In this document: positions 41,894 to 54,615 of the stretch, one piece after another | Numbering within the stretch: the first letter of the stretch is position 1 | Layout of the letters: every line of letters begins with the position of its first letter | Assembly: GCF_964656455.1 (NCBI RefSeq) | Contig: NC_135717.1 | Location: 155,237,793 to 155,301,792 of the forward strand | From: Halichoerus grypus | Taxonomy: Eukaryota > Chordata > Mammalia > Carnivora > Phocidae | Direction: 5' to 3' | DNA length: 64,000 nt | Program-made: the position numbers and the translations under genes | Notes under the pieces: model-generated | Database searches by the model: none | What the model saw: only the letters and a program-made list of their open reading frames with translations | Told to the model about the DNA's origin: nothing

Positions 41894-44385
41894 ATTTTAT
41901 TTAATTTATTTTATTTTATAATTTTATTTCCAGTATAGTTAACATACAGTGTCATATTAGTTTCAGGTGTACAATATAGTGATTCAATTACTCTATACAT
42001 TACTCAGTGCTCATCATGATACATGTACTCTTAATCCCCTTTACCTACTTCAGACATCCCACCCACCTCCCCTCTGGGAACCACCATTTTGTTCTCTATA
42101 GTTAAGAGTCTTTTCTGGTCTTTTTTTCCTTTTGTTTCATTTCTTAAATTCCATATATGAGTGAAATCATATGGCATTTGTCTTTCTCTGACTGACTTAT
42201 TTCACTTAGCTTTATACTCTCTAGACCCATCCATGTTGTTGCAAATGGCAAGATTTCATTCCTTTTTTTGGCTGAGTAATATTCCATTGTATTTATATAC
42301 CACATTTTCTTTATCTATTCATCTATCAATGGACACTTGGGCTGCTTCCATAATCTGGCTACTGTAAATAATGTTGCAATGAACATAGTAATAAACATTA
42401 CAAATAAACATTATCTTTTAGAATTTACTATTTTAATTTTCTTTGGGTAAATACTCAGTAATGGAATTACTGGGTCATATGGTCATTTCATTTTTAATCT
42501 TTTGAGGAACCTCCATACTGTTTCCCAGAGTGGCTGTACCAGTTTGCATTCCCACCAACAATGCATGAGGGTTCCCCTTTCTCCAAATCCTTGCCAACAC
42601 CTATTGTTTTTTTGTTTGTTTGTTTGTTTTTATTATTATGTTATGTTAATCACCATACATTACATCATTAGTTTTTGATGTAGTGTTCCATGATTCATTG
42701 TTTGCGTATAACACCCAGTGCTCCATGCAGTACGTGCCCTCTTTAACACCCATCACCAGGCTAACCCATCCCCCCACCTGCCTCCCCTCTAGAACCCTCA
42801 GTTTGTTTCTCAGAGTCCATAGCCTCTCATGGTTCGTCTCCCTCTCCGATTTCCCCTCCTTCATTCTTCCCTTCCTGCTATCTTCTTCTTCTTTTTTCTT
42901 TTTTTAACATATAATGTATTATTTGTTTCAGAGGTACAGGTCTGTGATTCAACAGTCTTACACAATTCACAGGGCTCACCATAGCACATACCCTCCCCAA
43001 TGTCTATCACCCAGCCACCCCATCCCTCCCACCCCCCTTCTTGAGTTTTTTGATTTTAGCCATTTTTGACAGGTGTGAGATATCTCATTGTGGTTTTGAT
43101 TTGCATTTCCATGATGATGAGTGATATTGCTCATATTTTCATGTGTCTATTGGCTATCTTAATGTCTTCTTTGGAGAGATGTCTGTTCATATCTTCTGCT
43201 CATTTTCCATTGGATTATTTGGGTTTTTTTTTGTATCGAGTTGTATGAATTCTTTATATATTTTGGATACTAACCCTTTATCAGATATGTTATTAACAAA
43301 TACCTTCTCCCATTCCATAGGTTGCCTTTTAGTTTTGTCGATTTTTCCTTAGCTGTGCAGAGCTTTTTATTTTGATGTAGTCCTAATAGTTTATTTTTGC
43401 TTTTGTTTCCCTTGCCTCAGGAGACATATCTAGAAAAATGTTGCTATGGCTGATGTCAGAGAAGTTACTGCTTATATTCTCTTCTAGGATTTTTATGGTT
43501 TCAGATCTCACATTTAGTTCTTTAATCCATTTTGAGTTTATTTTTTTGTATGGTGTAAGAAAGTGGTCCAGTTTCATTCTTTTGCATGTAGCTGTCCAGT
43601 TTTCCCAACACCATTTGTTGAAAAGACTGTCTTTTTCCCATTGCATATTCTTGTCTCCTTTGTTGATAATCATTGACTATATAATAATTGGGTTTATTTC
43701 TTGTGTTTCTATTCTTTTCCATTGATCTATGTTTCTATTTTTGTGCCAGTACTATACTGTTTTGATTATTACAGCTTTGTAGTATACCTTGAAATCTGGG
43801 ATTGTGATATCTCCAGTTTTGTCCTTCTTTTTCAAGATTCCTTTGGCTATTTGGGGTCTTTTGTGATTCCATGCAGATTTTAGGATTATTTGTTCTAGTT
43901 CTGTGAAAAATGATATTGGTATTTTGATAGGAATTGCATTAAATCTATAGATTGCTTTTGGTAGTATGGACATTTTAGTAATATTTGTTCTTCCAATCAA
44001 TAAGAATGGAATATCTTTCAATTTCTTTATGTCGTCTTCAGTTTCTTTCAACAGTGTTTTATAATTTTCAAAGTACAGGTCTTTTGCCTCCTTGGTTAAG
44101 TTTATTCCTAGGTATTTTATTATTTTGGTGCAATTTTAAATGGGATTGCTTTCTTAATTTCTCTTTCTGCTACTTCATTATTAGTATATAGAAATGAAAC
44201 AGATTCCTGTAAATTAATTTTGTATCCCATTACCTTACTGAATTCATTCTTCAGTTCTGGTAGTTTTTTGGTAGAGTCTTTAAGGTTTTCTATATATACC
44301 ATCATGTCATCTACAAATAGTGAGTTCTACTTCTTCCTTATCAATTTGGATGCCTTTTATTTCTTTTTCTTGTCTGATTGTTGTG
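41894..44385 (-). mobile_element. L1, antisense, inserted in the outer LTR and itself interrupted
   Basis: Reverse L1 from its 3' end (TATAGTTAACATACAGTGTC) into ORF2 (GGCTGTACCAGTTTGCATTC, CCCAACACCATTTGTTGAAA, GCTTTGTAGTATACCTTGAA). Flanked by CTGGCCAATAC at 41883-41893 and CTAGCCAATAC at 44386-44396, a diverged 11-bp target duplication. Frames broken. Interrupted at about 42608-43039. Confidence 0.92.
42608..43039 (-). mobile_element. Young L1 3' UTR fragment, antisense, inside the older L1
   Basis: Same 3' UTR type as the element at 5614-7032: TTAATCACCATACATTACAT, AACACCCAGTGCTCCATGCA, and a second C-rich module ending CCCTCCCACCCCCC. It splits the older L1 between CTTGCCAACACCTATTG and TTCTTGAGTTTT. 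No clear duplication found. Confidence 0.9.
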
Positions 44386-44541
44386 CTAGCCAATACCTTT
44401 AGTTCAGCCACACGAGATCTTGAAAAGAGAACCCAGTACCCAGATGCCCAATCCACAGAAAGTATGAGATAATAAATGAGTGCTGTTTTTGGCTGCTAAG
44501 TGTGTGGCAATTTGTTATGCAGCAGCAGAAGACTAATACAT

Positions 44542-45610
44542 CTTCCTGAAATTTATTTTCAAGAAAAAATCATTTTTAGTGGCTCTAGGAGGAAAAAGAC
44601 CCTGTCTCTGTTTGGATGCGGTTTGAGGAGTTAAAACCTTAAAACACCTTTAAAAAAAGTTGAGAAGAGCATTCTCATTTGTCCAGGATTTGTTTTTACA
44701 ACGATGTGACTCCCTTTAGTGATGTAAGTTCTCATCTATGATCAGTTCCTTTGAGGGGAAACTCGGTGAGAAAGCTTTTTGGGGCCCCTGAAACCACTGG
44801 GAACCCCTAAGTACACCTACAAAAGGGGTAGGAGATAGCTAACAACCCAAATGCCATTGGAAGCTCTTAATGAGGCGGGTATGAGCTGGAGGGAGATCCC
44901 TGTGCAGGCTCACCTCTCTTTTAATGGAAGAGACTGATTTTTTTCTCTAGAAAAGTGGTCAGTCCTTAAAAGATGCAAGGCCCTCACCAGGAGGATATTC
45001 CTCTGAAGGTTCCACTTCCATTCCTTCTACCCTCCTCCAGGGGTCCAGGGCACCGTTCATTGAATCACTTTATTCCTTCATCAAACTCTCATCCAGCTAT
45101 TAATGTGAGGAAGTTGGTGTTCTGCCCTGGGGCCACCGAGGAATGAACCAACCCTCTTTTCTGTAGGAGGAGGATGGAGTTGGTGTAGGCACCTAATAAT
45201 ATTAAGCACCAGCCTTCCGAGAAGCTGAGCATGTGCTAGACGCTGTGCTAAAAGTTCCTCACGCACAATCTCATTCCTGCTACCCCAGGTTAATCCCTTT
45301 TGGAACGTTCACTCCAGGATCCTGAGTCCAGTTTGATTGTCAGGGTATCCCTAGCGCATCTACAGTGCCTAGAAAATCGCAGGGACCTCATGGCATATTT
45401 GTTGTGAATGAATGAATAAATAAATGGATGCATATATGGTCATAACTGACAACCATGGCTTCGATTATTGGTGTTATCACCGTTTCTTAGATGACGACTC
45501 TGAGGTTCAGATAAGTTAAGAAACTCGTGGCCTATGCCTATCCCTTACTCTTCAGCCCACACCACCATCTCCCTGGCTCCACACGGCACCTCTGCATTGG
45601 AGGAGGCAGG
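44542..45610. other. Intergenic DNA with diverged MIR-like pieces
   Basis: About 45190-45280 (GAGCATGTGCTAGACGCTGT) and 45380-45535 (GAATGAATGAATAAATAAAT, GATGACGACTCTGAGGTTCA) look like MIR/L2 remnants. Otherwise unique, no gene seen. Confidence 0.5.
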
Positions 45611-45845
45611 CGGCTAGCCTGGCCTTGGCCTCGGCCTCAGACGGCGAGGCTGGCCGCGGGCGCCCTCTGTCGGCCTCTCGTGGCGCTGCGGCCCACGGGC
45701 GGTCGCGCAGGTGCGCGGACGGCGGGAGGCGGGAAGCGGCGCGCAAGGTGCGTGCGTCGGCCCCTGACTAGCCCCCGTCTTCACGTGTTAGCTTCACATT
45801 TGGGGTCGCCGAGAGCGCACCCTCAGTGGGACCCGGATATCACCG
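45611..45845. promoter_or_regulatory. Short orphan CpG island (candidate promoter)
   Basis: By hand count there are about 31 CpG dinucleotides in about 235 bp of roughly 70% GC, near or above the number expected from base composition, in a window that is otherwise AT-rich and CpG-poor. The densest part is 45641-45765 (GGCGAGGCTGGCCGCGGGCG, GGTCGCGCAGGTGCGCGGAC). Splice-donor-like sites follow in + orientation at 45747/45748 (AAG|GTGCGT) and 45844/45845 (ACC|GTGAGT). No known first exon or protein start is recognised. It lies about 24.5 kb past the NEDD1 poly(A) signal, so it would serve a separate, probably non-coding, transcript. It could also be an isolated enhancer-type island. Confidence 0.65.
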
Positions 45846-47990
45846 TGAGTTTCAGGGGCATCGTCCTGGGTCTCTTTAAGGAATCGGCACTGGGGGTGGG
45901 GGCGCCCTTGGAGGAGAAGGGACTGGCTGAGGGGCAGGAGAACTTGAAGAGTGAAGAATTGCGCGGGTAGGTGGAACCACAAGCAGTGGGAAGCTGGCAA
46001 GGACGAGGTTCTAGTAACTCTGGGTCCTTGACTTCCCTCTGGGGAGGAGGGAGGAAGTGGGGTTTGAGCACGAAGCTGCCTTTGGAGAGAGCTCCAGAAC
46101 CTGAGACGCAGGTGTGTCCCACAGTCAGTGGAAGCCCGGAAGACCTTCTCTGCTTCCTTTTCCCGAACCTTCTGTTCCATTTCCGTCTGGCAGCACAGGC
46201 CACGCACTCAGCGCGCACCGGGGAACCTGTTTGCTGAAGAGGATCACATCCCACTGATATTTGGGTGTATTCTTCTACACTCCTACAGATAGTAATTAAA
46301 CTCTCTCCCCAGGCACCAGCCTTACTCAGTTGCTCTCGGGTTTCTCCCCCACCTCTTTTCAGATAGACGTAACATTCACCTACATCCAAGGCAAATTTTA
46401 CAATGAAGACGATGTCTTCATTCTCTCTTTAGAAGTGGTGGCTTTGTTCTGGTTTTCACATCAAATAAGTACGACTTCTGGGGTGGCTTTGTTTTTGACC
46501 CCCCCCAACCATAATTACATTATTTATTTATTTATATGTTTTTTTGCCTGTTGAAATTCCAAACACACAAAGCCAACTTTATTAATTTCTATTTCTAAAA
46601 CTCCTGCAGGAAATACTTATTTCTTCTCCCACTGGGACAATATATTCCCTAGAAGGGGAAATACAGCTCCATTTATGAAGAATGAGCTATAAAAAGACAG
46701 GTCAAAAGAAAAGTAAAAGAGAGGTGGTGAATTATTCTGAGAAGATAGGATATGCATTTGCTAGTCTAGAGGATTTGCTTCTCTCCCAGAGTGTTCGAAA
46801 ATATGGTTTGAGGAGCGTAGGCCATCCGCTCTTAGCCAGCTCACCAAAAGAGGCTTGAGGATATTTGATTTGGAACTACCCTTCTTTCTTTTCATAATAC
46901 TGAGCGTGTTCCTGATCATTGTATTCTAGATATTGAACACAAGCTTTTAATCCCTCCCACCAAAATGTTTTGTGCCCACTTGAACATTTCTAAATTGAAA
47001 TTCTAAATTATTATTCATTGAAAACTGGTTTGACACAAAGAAAGGGACATGGATGAAACCTTCTAAGCCTTTTTTGCATTTCCAAGTGCGTGTTCAATTC
47101 CTTAGGAAAGTCCTCATTACCAGTTTAGGGAAGATTTATTCAATTCCCAAGTGCCACCTCCAGAGGGCACAGCTGTCTCAAAAATTTTTTTTCTTTTTCT
47201 TTTTCTTTTTTTTTCTTTCTTTTTTTTAAAATTCCTTCTCTTATACCAAGTAAGGGAGTCTTTAGTCTGTAATTGTGATTCCTGGAACCCAAATGTGAAA
47301 TATTTTTACCTAATACATTTTAATGTTCATTTAGATGTTATGGTATTCTTTTATTTTCAGCAATTATTTAACATTAATAAAATAGGTGTTTATAAAGTGA
47401 AGAATTAAAACCAACATTAATTTGCCCCCGGACTTAAAAGTCTGTCTTAATTCTTTCCAGTTTTAAGTAATAACTCCAGACAGATTCAGGCATGTACACA
47501 TTTAATTTTTAAAAAAGCATTTAAAAGTTTATTTGTTACAGCCTAACTTTGTATTCCCAAGAGATTGTGCTCAGTGTCCCAAGTCTTCTAAAAAAAAGTG
47601 TGAAATGTGCTGTATTTTTCATATAATATCATTTTGGATTTAGTGCCAAATGTATTCTTGGAGACTCTGCTATTATGTTCAGGGTAAACGCTTTGGAAGC
47701 TTTTTACTTCTGAAGCTACACAAAACATCTGGGGGATTTATTTGCAACATCAAAATTTATGGTGACTTTTTATTTAAAAATGCTTTTACTCATCAGCAGA
47801 GGAGGGGAAGTTGACATGAATTTTCTCAGAAAAGAATAGGGTTATATTCTTCTAGGAAGTACATGAAGTGATTCACTCTCTCCCTCCTTTGTCTCAGCCA
47901 CCTCTGCTGTGTGTAGTGTGAAATTTAATCCTGTAAAGCTGAAATCTAAGAGGGAGAACTAAGTAAGGGTTCATGCAAATGATTGCCACA
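45846..47990. other. Unique intergenic DNA downstream of the CpG island
   Basis: GC-rich to about 46330, then AT-rich. Open frames of 188 codons (minus, 45823-46389) and 147 codons (plus, 45527-45970) overlap the GC-rich part, show no family resemblance and are probably compositional. A pyrimidine tract lies at 47180-47230. Confidence 0.5.
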
Positions 47991-48453
47991 CAGTAATTCC
48001 CGACTTATCCGCGGTTTTGCTTTCTGCAGTTTCAGTTACCCGGTCAACTGTGTTCTAAAGCAGATGATCCTCCTTCTGATGAACTCTCAGAAGATCAGCA
48101 ATAGCCTCATGCTGTGTCACAGTTCCTACGTCATTTCCCTCCCTTCATCTCATCACGTAGGCATTTTATCATCTCACATCATCCCAAGAAGGGTGAGTAC
48201 AGGACAATAAAGTATTTTGTTTGTGTGAACCACATCCACGTAACTTTTATTACAGTCTATTGTGATATTGTTCTGTATGATTGTTAGTTATTGTTGTTAA
48301 TCTCTTACCATGCCTAATTTATAAACTAAACTTCATTATATAAGTATGTATAGGAGAAAACATGGTCTAGATAGGGTTTGGTACTACCCGCACTTTCAGG
48401 CATCCACTGGGGGACTGGAATGTTTGTCCCACAGATAAGGGGGGACTATTGTA
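47991..48453 (+). mobile_element. Tigger-like (mariner-type) DNA transposon remnant
   Basis: Inverted ends: CAGTAATTCCCGACTTATCC at the left, and ATAAGGGGGGACTATTGTA at the right, which reads TACAATAGTCCCCCCTTAT in reverse. The interior has GTTATTGTTGTTAATCTCTT, GGCATCCACTGGGGGACTGG. Non-autonomous, no transposase frame. Strand is nominal. Confidence 0.78.
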
Positions 48454-51400
48454 TATTTCTTTCCTGTGTTTTCTTTCAAGCTTTTACTTGCTGCTCACTT
48501 TGGGCTGTGTTTCTTTTCCTGTTGGCTTTTTTTTTTCCTTGTTAACATTACACAGAAATAAACTGGCAACAGGGTGTGAAAGGGACCGTTTGTAAGTATT
48601 TAAAACTGCTTGACATCTATTTATATGAACACGCTTTTTAGGTTTTTGGAAGCTTATTTCCATGTTGGCATGGAAAATTTTGGAAACTAATACAGGATAG
48701 GTGTTGAAAGTCTTTAACTTTCATGTTTGCTTTGTATAAAGTGGGAAAGAGCTAGAGCAACCACCAAAACGGAGTGTGTTCTGTAAGAAACCATGCTTAG
48801 GATTGGTATCAGCTGAACATGTAGAGGAGTCAAGAGAGGCATCGATGAAATGTCCCTGAAGTCAGGTTAAGCCATGGATGAGCCATTCAAGGCTAATGTG
48901 TACAGCACAGAAGTATAATTAGCAAATCCATGAATTATCCCGCTTCTGTTTCAATTAAAAAAACTTAAGGTTGGTTTAAGGATTTATTCCTTGGCCTTGT
49001 GTATTAGTTTTGTCTCCCCAGTGAGACAGGGGAAGATGGGGAAGAACCACATCTGATAGTTTTTTTTTTTTTTTTCTGTTCCATCATGGTAACTAGACCA
49101 CGAAGGTCTTCCACAAATAGTTGTCAATTCATTGTTAGCCCACAGAATTGTGGACCAGGATCCACTCTCAGGTTAGGGAATGCCAGACTTGAAAGTTTAG
49201 GGCATTTGTGAAATCCAAAGTGCTCTTTCTCCTTTGGTCTCCACGAGGCTCATGGCACTCTCGGCATTTCCTTAGGTGCTCGGGTGTGCTCTTGTCACCT
49301 GATTTGCAAGAAATGTATCAGAAGCATTTGGGATTTTTGTAGCTGCTATTCTTATGAATTAGATAATAAATCTGAGGATAGCATGGCGGAAAGGATTCAA
49401 AGGAAGGTGAGGTTATGTAGAACATTTGGAATGGAAGGATCGGGAAACCATCTCAGCAGAACAGAGAAGACTGTAATAAAGATATGCTCTCCTCTGAACT
49501 GTTCCCCCAATTCGTATATCCTAGAGCATCACGTATTCATCTGTAAATGTTAACCTTCTATATGAGATCCTGTACTAGTGAAGTTGAGTGACACCTAAGA
49601 GCCTTGAAGAGTATTCCCCTCCTGTGAGCAGATGTGCTTAAGAGAGGCTATCAAGCATGTGCTTGGGGGGCCCTGAACCTCAGAGGAAGGTCTCATGGTC
49701 ACCTGCCAATGAAAATGCTATGGGATTTGGCATTGGGCTTCACTACACTCATTCCATTAGAATCAAGGACAGTTTTGTAAGTGCTGAAACATCATGAGGA
49801 AATGTGGGCGGAAGACCAACAAGCTGAAAGCGTGGCATCCTTAGAGTAAGGGTGTGTCATCCTCACGCGGGGACCCAGGTCTGGTCCTGTTAGCCTAGAG
49901 ACATGTATTAGTTACATGAGCAGTTCAGATCTTCTGTCTCTCACAGTTGAGTCCAGTTTAAAATATTTATAGTTCTAATCCAATTAGAAATGCATTCAAA
50001 GAGCTAATGCTATTTGAAAGAATTTAGAAGTAAATCCCTTAGTGAAATAAATGGACTCTCAGTAAAGTGACTCATAACCTAATTTTGAAAGTATGGATGT
50101 TCTTCTGTTGCCTTCGCTTGAAGTCTGGCAGAACTTTCAGGGGAATTCTGGGTGCAGTTGCAGAACTCCTCTGTTCTTGCTCTATGACTTAGTTCAGGAT
50201 CTATAGTAAAATTTTTCTTCTCCCAGCTACCATCACGGTCTTCAGAGATGAGTCATTTATTAAAAACAAAACAAAAAGGTCAGTGATCGAAACAGTTCTA
50301 ATTTTCCCCTTCTCGTCAAGGCATCCCCCGGTTAACTGTACATCCATGTAGAGGAGTGAATAGTCAGAGATGATGTTGCAGGTAGAGCGAGCTGCATTAC
50401 CGATGCTCAGTACACACTCATGCAGGAGTACTGTCCCCGTCCCTTGGTTATGTTTGGTGACTTCCAGTCCACTCTAGTCACGGGCTGACCTCCTGCAGTC
50501 AGAGCCTAAAAGCCAGGATGGTAGTGTGGCACAATGTAAGTGGCCTCCTGGTGGCACTCAAAGGACACTTGCTCTACCTAGAAGGGTCACACGTTGGGCA
50601 GGCAGAAAAGACAGAGGGTACCCTCACCACAAGTCACACTGTGCCTTTTCCAAGTCTGTGGGATCCCATTTGCTGTGATGCGGACGGGCTCCTGCAATTT
50701 ATCTTCAGTCTCAGAAAGTGGTTTGGGGCTGGATGCTTACTCTGTTGTTGGTTAATTCCCTAGGTGACACATTTTAAGTCCCAATGTTTGATGTTCCCCC
50801 ATCCCAGAAAGAATGAATTTTGGCTCTGTGATCCTCTAAGAAAAATCCAATTGTTTTTTGTCTTGCAGTTCCTGCCACTGGCTTTTGTCCCCTGGTCGTT
50901 TTAGCCGATATTTTCTTTCTAAAGCTGAAGTTATGGCAGGGGGATGTCTGTGAAGATACTGTAATAATATAAATAACAAGTTGGTGGAATTACAAAGAGA
51001 GCAGAATGATTCTTAAGAGGTTAGAGCAAAAACCAGTTACGGTTATCAAGCTGGAGGACTGTTTTGCATGGTCCAGAGCTTTTTTTAATGTCATGTCTGC
51101 AGCATTCCTTACTTTGAAAATCATCCTCTGCTCGCTGAGAAGAGAAAACACAGGCTAAGGAATAAAATGCTCTGGACACGTTTCATTGAGTTCCGTCCCC
51201 CCCACCCCTGCACCCCAGTCCTCCTGGTGGTTTGCGACCTCTCCAGTTCTCGAATAATGTTACTTGGAGAATTAAAGACAACCTGAAAAAGCAAAACAAT
51301 GGCAAGGAAGAAGGGCAGCAACAATAACAATGAACTGAATTCTCTAGACTGTTCACAGAATGGCAGCAAAGACAAAGAACTTTTCTCTTCTTTATAAAAG

Positions 51401-53040
51401 CTGCCCTTCCCTTTTTTTTTTTCCCCCTTTCAGACCTTTTTCTTCCCGTTCTTGGCTTCTTTGCAGCGTTCAGCGTCTTATCATGAATGGCTATTTCAAC
51501 TTCTCCTTTTTATTAATAAATAAGATGGTGTTACTGTTGCTAATTTACTGTTTGGAAAGTAGGGGCTTTCACACGGCACTCTTGGAGGTTTTAGAGTGAC
51601 TGAATTTCAAGACTTTTCTTTTTTTTTTTTTTTACCCATTGAATCTGATTTTGCTCGTAGCCAAGTGTTTGGCCTATTCTTTAATGCTTTTTTTTTTTTT
51701 CCTCCCAGTAAGGATAATTGTTCTACAAATATAGCTAAAAAAAACATCATGTTTCTCAGTGAAAAACAGCCTCTCTGAAATGAAAGCCAACCGAAATCAT
51801 ACCAGAAGAGACTCACAGAGTCTGACATCCTGGGAGGAGAAGGGAGAGAAACGCTAATGCTCCCAAGTAATCAGTTTGGGCCATTTCGGTGCTAAATGAC
51901 AGGATCAAGAAGAAAAATTTTGAAATTGATTTTTAAGACTGTCTGAAAAAGGAGACTGAAATGAATATTAAGTGATTTCTTTGGGGCTGTCAGAAATAAT
52001 AATGGAAGAAGAGACAAGCCCAGACTTGCTGCTGATGGTAGGATCAGGGAATTTAGAGTCAGTGCGGATTGGAGATGAAGTTCTGCACTCCAATTTTTAA
52101 GAAATGGTAATGAACAGAAGGGAAAGGAAGTAGCAAAGGAAGCTGGTGTGAGTAGGTATGAGCTGGAAAGGGGAAAGGGGAGAGGCAAAGACGTGGCATG
52201 GCATGGGGGAGTGTTAGGGAAGAGGCACAGTGAGGGGTGTGCTGTGATCTGATTCTGTGAGGATTTGCTCCCCTTTCCTGGGAGAATGTGCTGCACAGGC
52301 TGTGCTCGAAGAGGAGGTGGATTTGTCTGGACACATCCATCCCCTCTCCTTCCCCTCTCCTCACCAGCAGCCATATACATCTATCAGTTGGCTGGTTGAT
52401 GTGGGGCTCCGGGCTGGCTGTTGAACAAGCCCATATGGCATGAGGATTGGATTCATGTCTTTGGTCTCATTAGCACCATGTTGGAACCACCAGAGTTAGC
52501 TGACTAATTAATACAGAGATGCATTGGGTGTTTTCTGGGATTTGGAATCAGTTTCCCTTAAATTAGCCATGTCAATTACCACGAGTCCGTAGATACCAGG
52601 AGTTGGAAAAAGATCTGGCAGGTTTTAAAAACAGATAGGAAAACATGGAGAATTTCAATAAAAATGGAAAAGAACACCCACTTTACTGGGATTGTGCTTT
52701 TCCAGGACATGAATGCTAACTGGCACAGTGTTATGAGGGACTAGGAAACCATTGTGATGGACTACTTTTTCTACAGTCTGTTTTCAGAAATTTATGAAAT
52801 TCTACTTTTTTTTTTCCTTGTTCTCTGAATACATGGGCTAAAAAACATAATCTTCTTCAACCTTCGGCTTACCAGTGTTGGGAAATGGACTGTAAGCATT
52901 CATTCTCTTATCTTTTGGGATCAGTATCCCAACTTTCTTTTGGGAGACTTACCCACCTTCCCTTTGTTTTATGGGATCATACATCAAGGGACCTGGCCTT
53001 TCCTAAGCCATCAGATGGGCAGTTTTGTGAGTCAGTCTAA
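48454..53040. other. Long repeat-poor unique block, part 1
   Basis: 4.6 kb in which I recognise no SINE, L1, LTR or MIR copy. No gene: the longest frame (162 codons, minus, 51892-52380) is low-complexity and not recognisable. Confidence 0.6.
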
Positions 53041-53236
53041 GCCAGTTCTTAACTGGGGTGATTTTGCCTCCTGGGGGACATTGGGCAATGCTGAGACCTT
53101 TTTGGTTGTCACAACTAGAGAGAATGCTACTGGCATTTAGTGTGTAGAGGCCAGAGGCACAACATAAGACAACCTCCCTACAACAAAGAATTATCTGGTC
53201 TAAAATGTCAGTAATGCAGAGGTTGAGAAACCCTGA
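53041..53236 (+). mobile_element. MER5A-type hAT DNA transposon
   Basis: AGTTCTTAACTGGGGTGATT at the left, GTTGTCACAACTAGAGAGAA and GCTACTGGCATTTAGTG in the middle, and GAGGTTGAGAAACCCTG at the right, with inverted ends and the expected ~190-bp length. Confidence 0.93.
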
Positions 53237-54597
53237 TCTAAGCCAACTGGGCCTTCTGGGACTCTGGAAAATCAGTGATGTGTTCTAAGCAACACCCCTC
53301 TCCCCCAAATGATGGGGACTCATTCATTCCAGTAGCGGTTCCTAATTAAGACTGTCAAATTGTTCTCGTTAGCTAGACCTCAAACCTTTCTAGGCTTCCA
53401 CCTTTTTTCTGTGCCAGATCTCCAGCCTTTTTATCTATTCTGAGAGCTCTACTCTTTTGAATTAGCCAGAGTGATTTGTTGTTTGTAATTAAAGAACTCT
53501 AAACTGATGTGGAAGAGCTGAAAGTTTGTTAAATACACGTGTTGTCCAGTGATACCTCCTAAGTAGATGGGGCCTTAAAGGTCGCATCTATGGTTATTAA
53601 GCAGCTATGTAGCAGTTGAGAGTCAAGTTAGAGCAAGCAGAAACAGTGGAACAGAGAACCCCATCCATTGGAGGGCTTTTGTGCTGAGCAATCATTGCAG
53701 TGGTGAAGGAGAATCAGCAGACCAACAGATAGCTTGACAACTCACTCCCAAGTAGGGAGATGAAGTTTTCCACGTGGCAGATCAAGTGCAAACATCAAAG
53801 AGTAGAGACCTAGTATTTTTGAAACTATGCCTGCCTTTGACCTCCTTGGGTACTGTGTATCAGGTCGAAGCCATGAGCTGCAGATGAGTCATTCCTTTTT
53901 TAAAAACATCATTCGCATTTCAAGCTTCGTTGTAAAATAATGAAAGCATAGATGGCCATACCTTACTTATAGGCATATAAGTTTTCCTTAAACTCAGGGC
54001 TGATGCTAGTGTGATGCTGTACTCTGTTAAATAGGAAAATGTTCTTTCAAATGAAGGCGATCCAGGGAGCAGAGTCTCTTGATTACTGAGGCTGAGAGAG
54101 GCGAGTGTGGGTTGTTGCCTGAGCCTGGTTAGCTGTTGGTAACCTTGAGGACTACTTCCTAAAAGACCTGTTTATTTGGAAGCTCCTCTACCACTACATG
54201 CATGGGTTGGAATTTGTTAACCTGTTCTTCAGTGAATAAAATTATAAAAATATGTGTGCATACAAATAGAAGACTCGTGTTGGAACTCTCATGAGGTTCA
54301 TTGTACTTCTCAGAGAGGGTTTCTTTTTTTTTTAAGATGCCAGCAAAATGCCATGGTATTTTATTTTTTTCTCTGGTAAATTGCTCTGGAAACTTAAACA
54401 AATTAAATGTGCTGTTTTCTGTTTCTGAGACTTGCTGGGGAAACTGTCTCCCCAGTCTGATGCTTCAGTGGGAAGAAAATGTGTGTAATCACCTTTTTGA
54501 AATAGTTATGCGTGTGATGGGGTAAGGGGAGGTCATATGGGCCTCTCAGTGTCACTGGAATTGCATGCAGTTGTGTTTATTCTCTAAAGCAGAAGAA
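53237..54597. other. Repeat-poor unique block, part 2
   Basis: No repeat, gene or clear motif recognised. Confidence 0.6.
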
Positions 54598-54615
54598 AAC
54601 AAAAGTGAATTTTTT

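Larger units (their letters stand above)
41107..44541 (+). mobile_element. MaLR-type LTR broken into three parts by later insertions
   Basis: Part 1 (41107-41168) has the LTR start TGTGGTAGACAGAATTCTAA. Part 2 (about 41550-41893) has GGAGATTATTAGGGTGGGTC and CTGCCAACAACCCAAGGGAG. Part 3 (44386-44541) has ATCCACAGAAAGTATGAGAT and the LTR end GTTATGCAGCAGCAGAAGAC then TAATAC. Another LTR separates parts 1 and 2, and an L1 separates parts 2 and 3. Confidence 0.8.

Noticed and set aside
43383..44051. Several 60-99-codon open frames resembling reverse-transcriptase fragments
   Set aside because: They are decayed pieces of antisense L1 ORF2 within the 41894-44385 element, not independent genes.
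45823..46389. 188-codon minus-strand open frame overlapping a 147-codon plus-strand frame (45527-45970)
   Set aside because: GC-rich DNA lowers stop-codon frequency on both strands. The two frames oppose each other, show no recognisable domain and have no supporting splice or Kozak context.
50533..50560. CTCF-like site (GGCCTCCTGGTGG)
   Set aside because: Only about 11 of 14 consensus positions match; too weak to report without a matrix score.
51892..52380. 162-codon minus-strand open frame
   Set aside because: Low-complexity Ser/Leu/Pro translation of a purine-rich tract; no family resemblance, and a second overlapping frame of 101 codons lies on the same strand.
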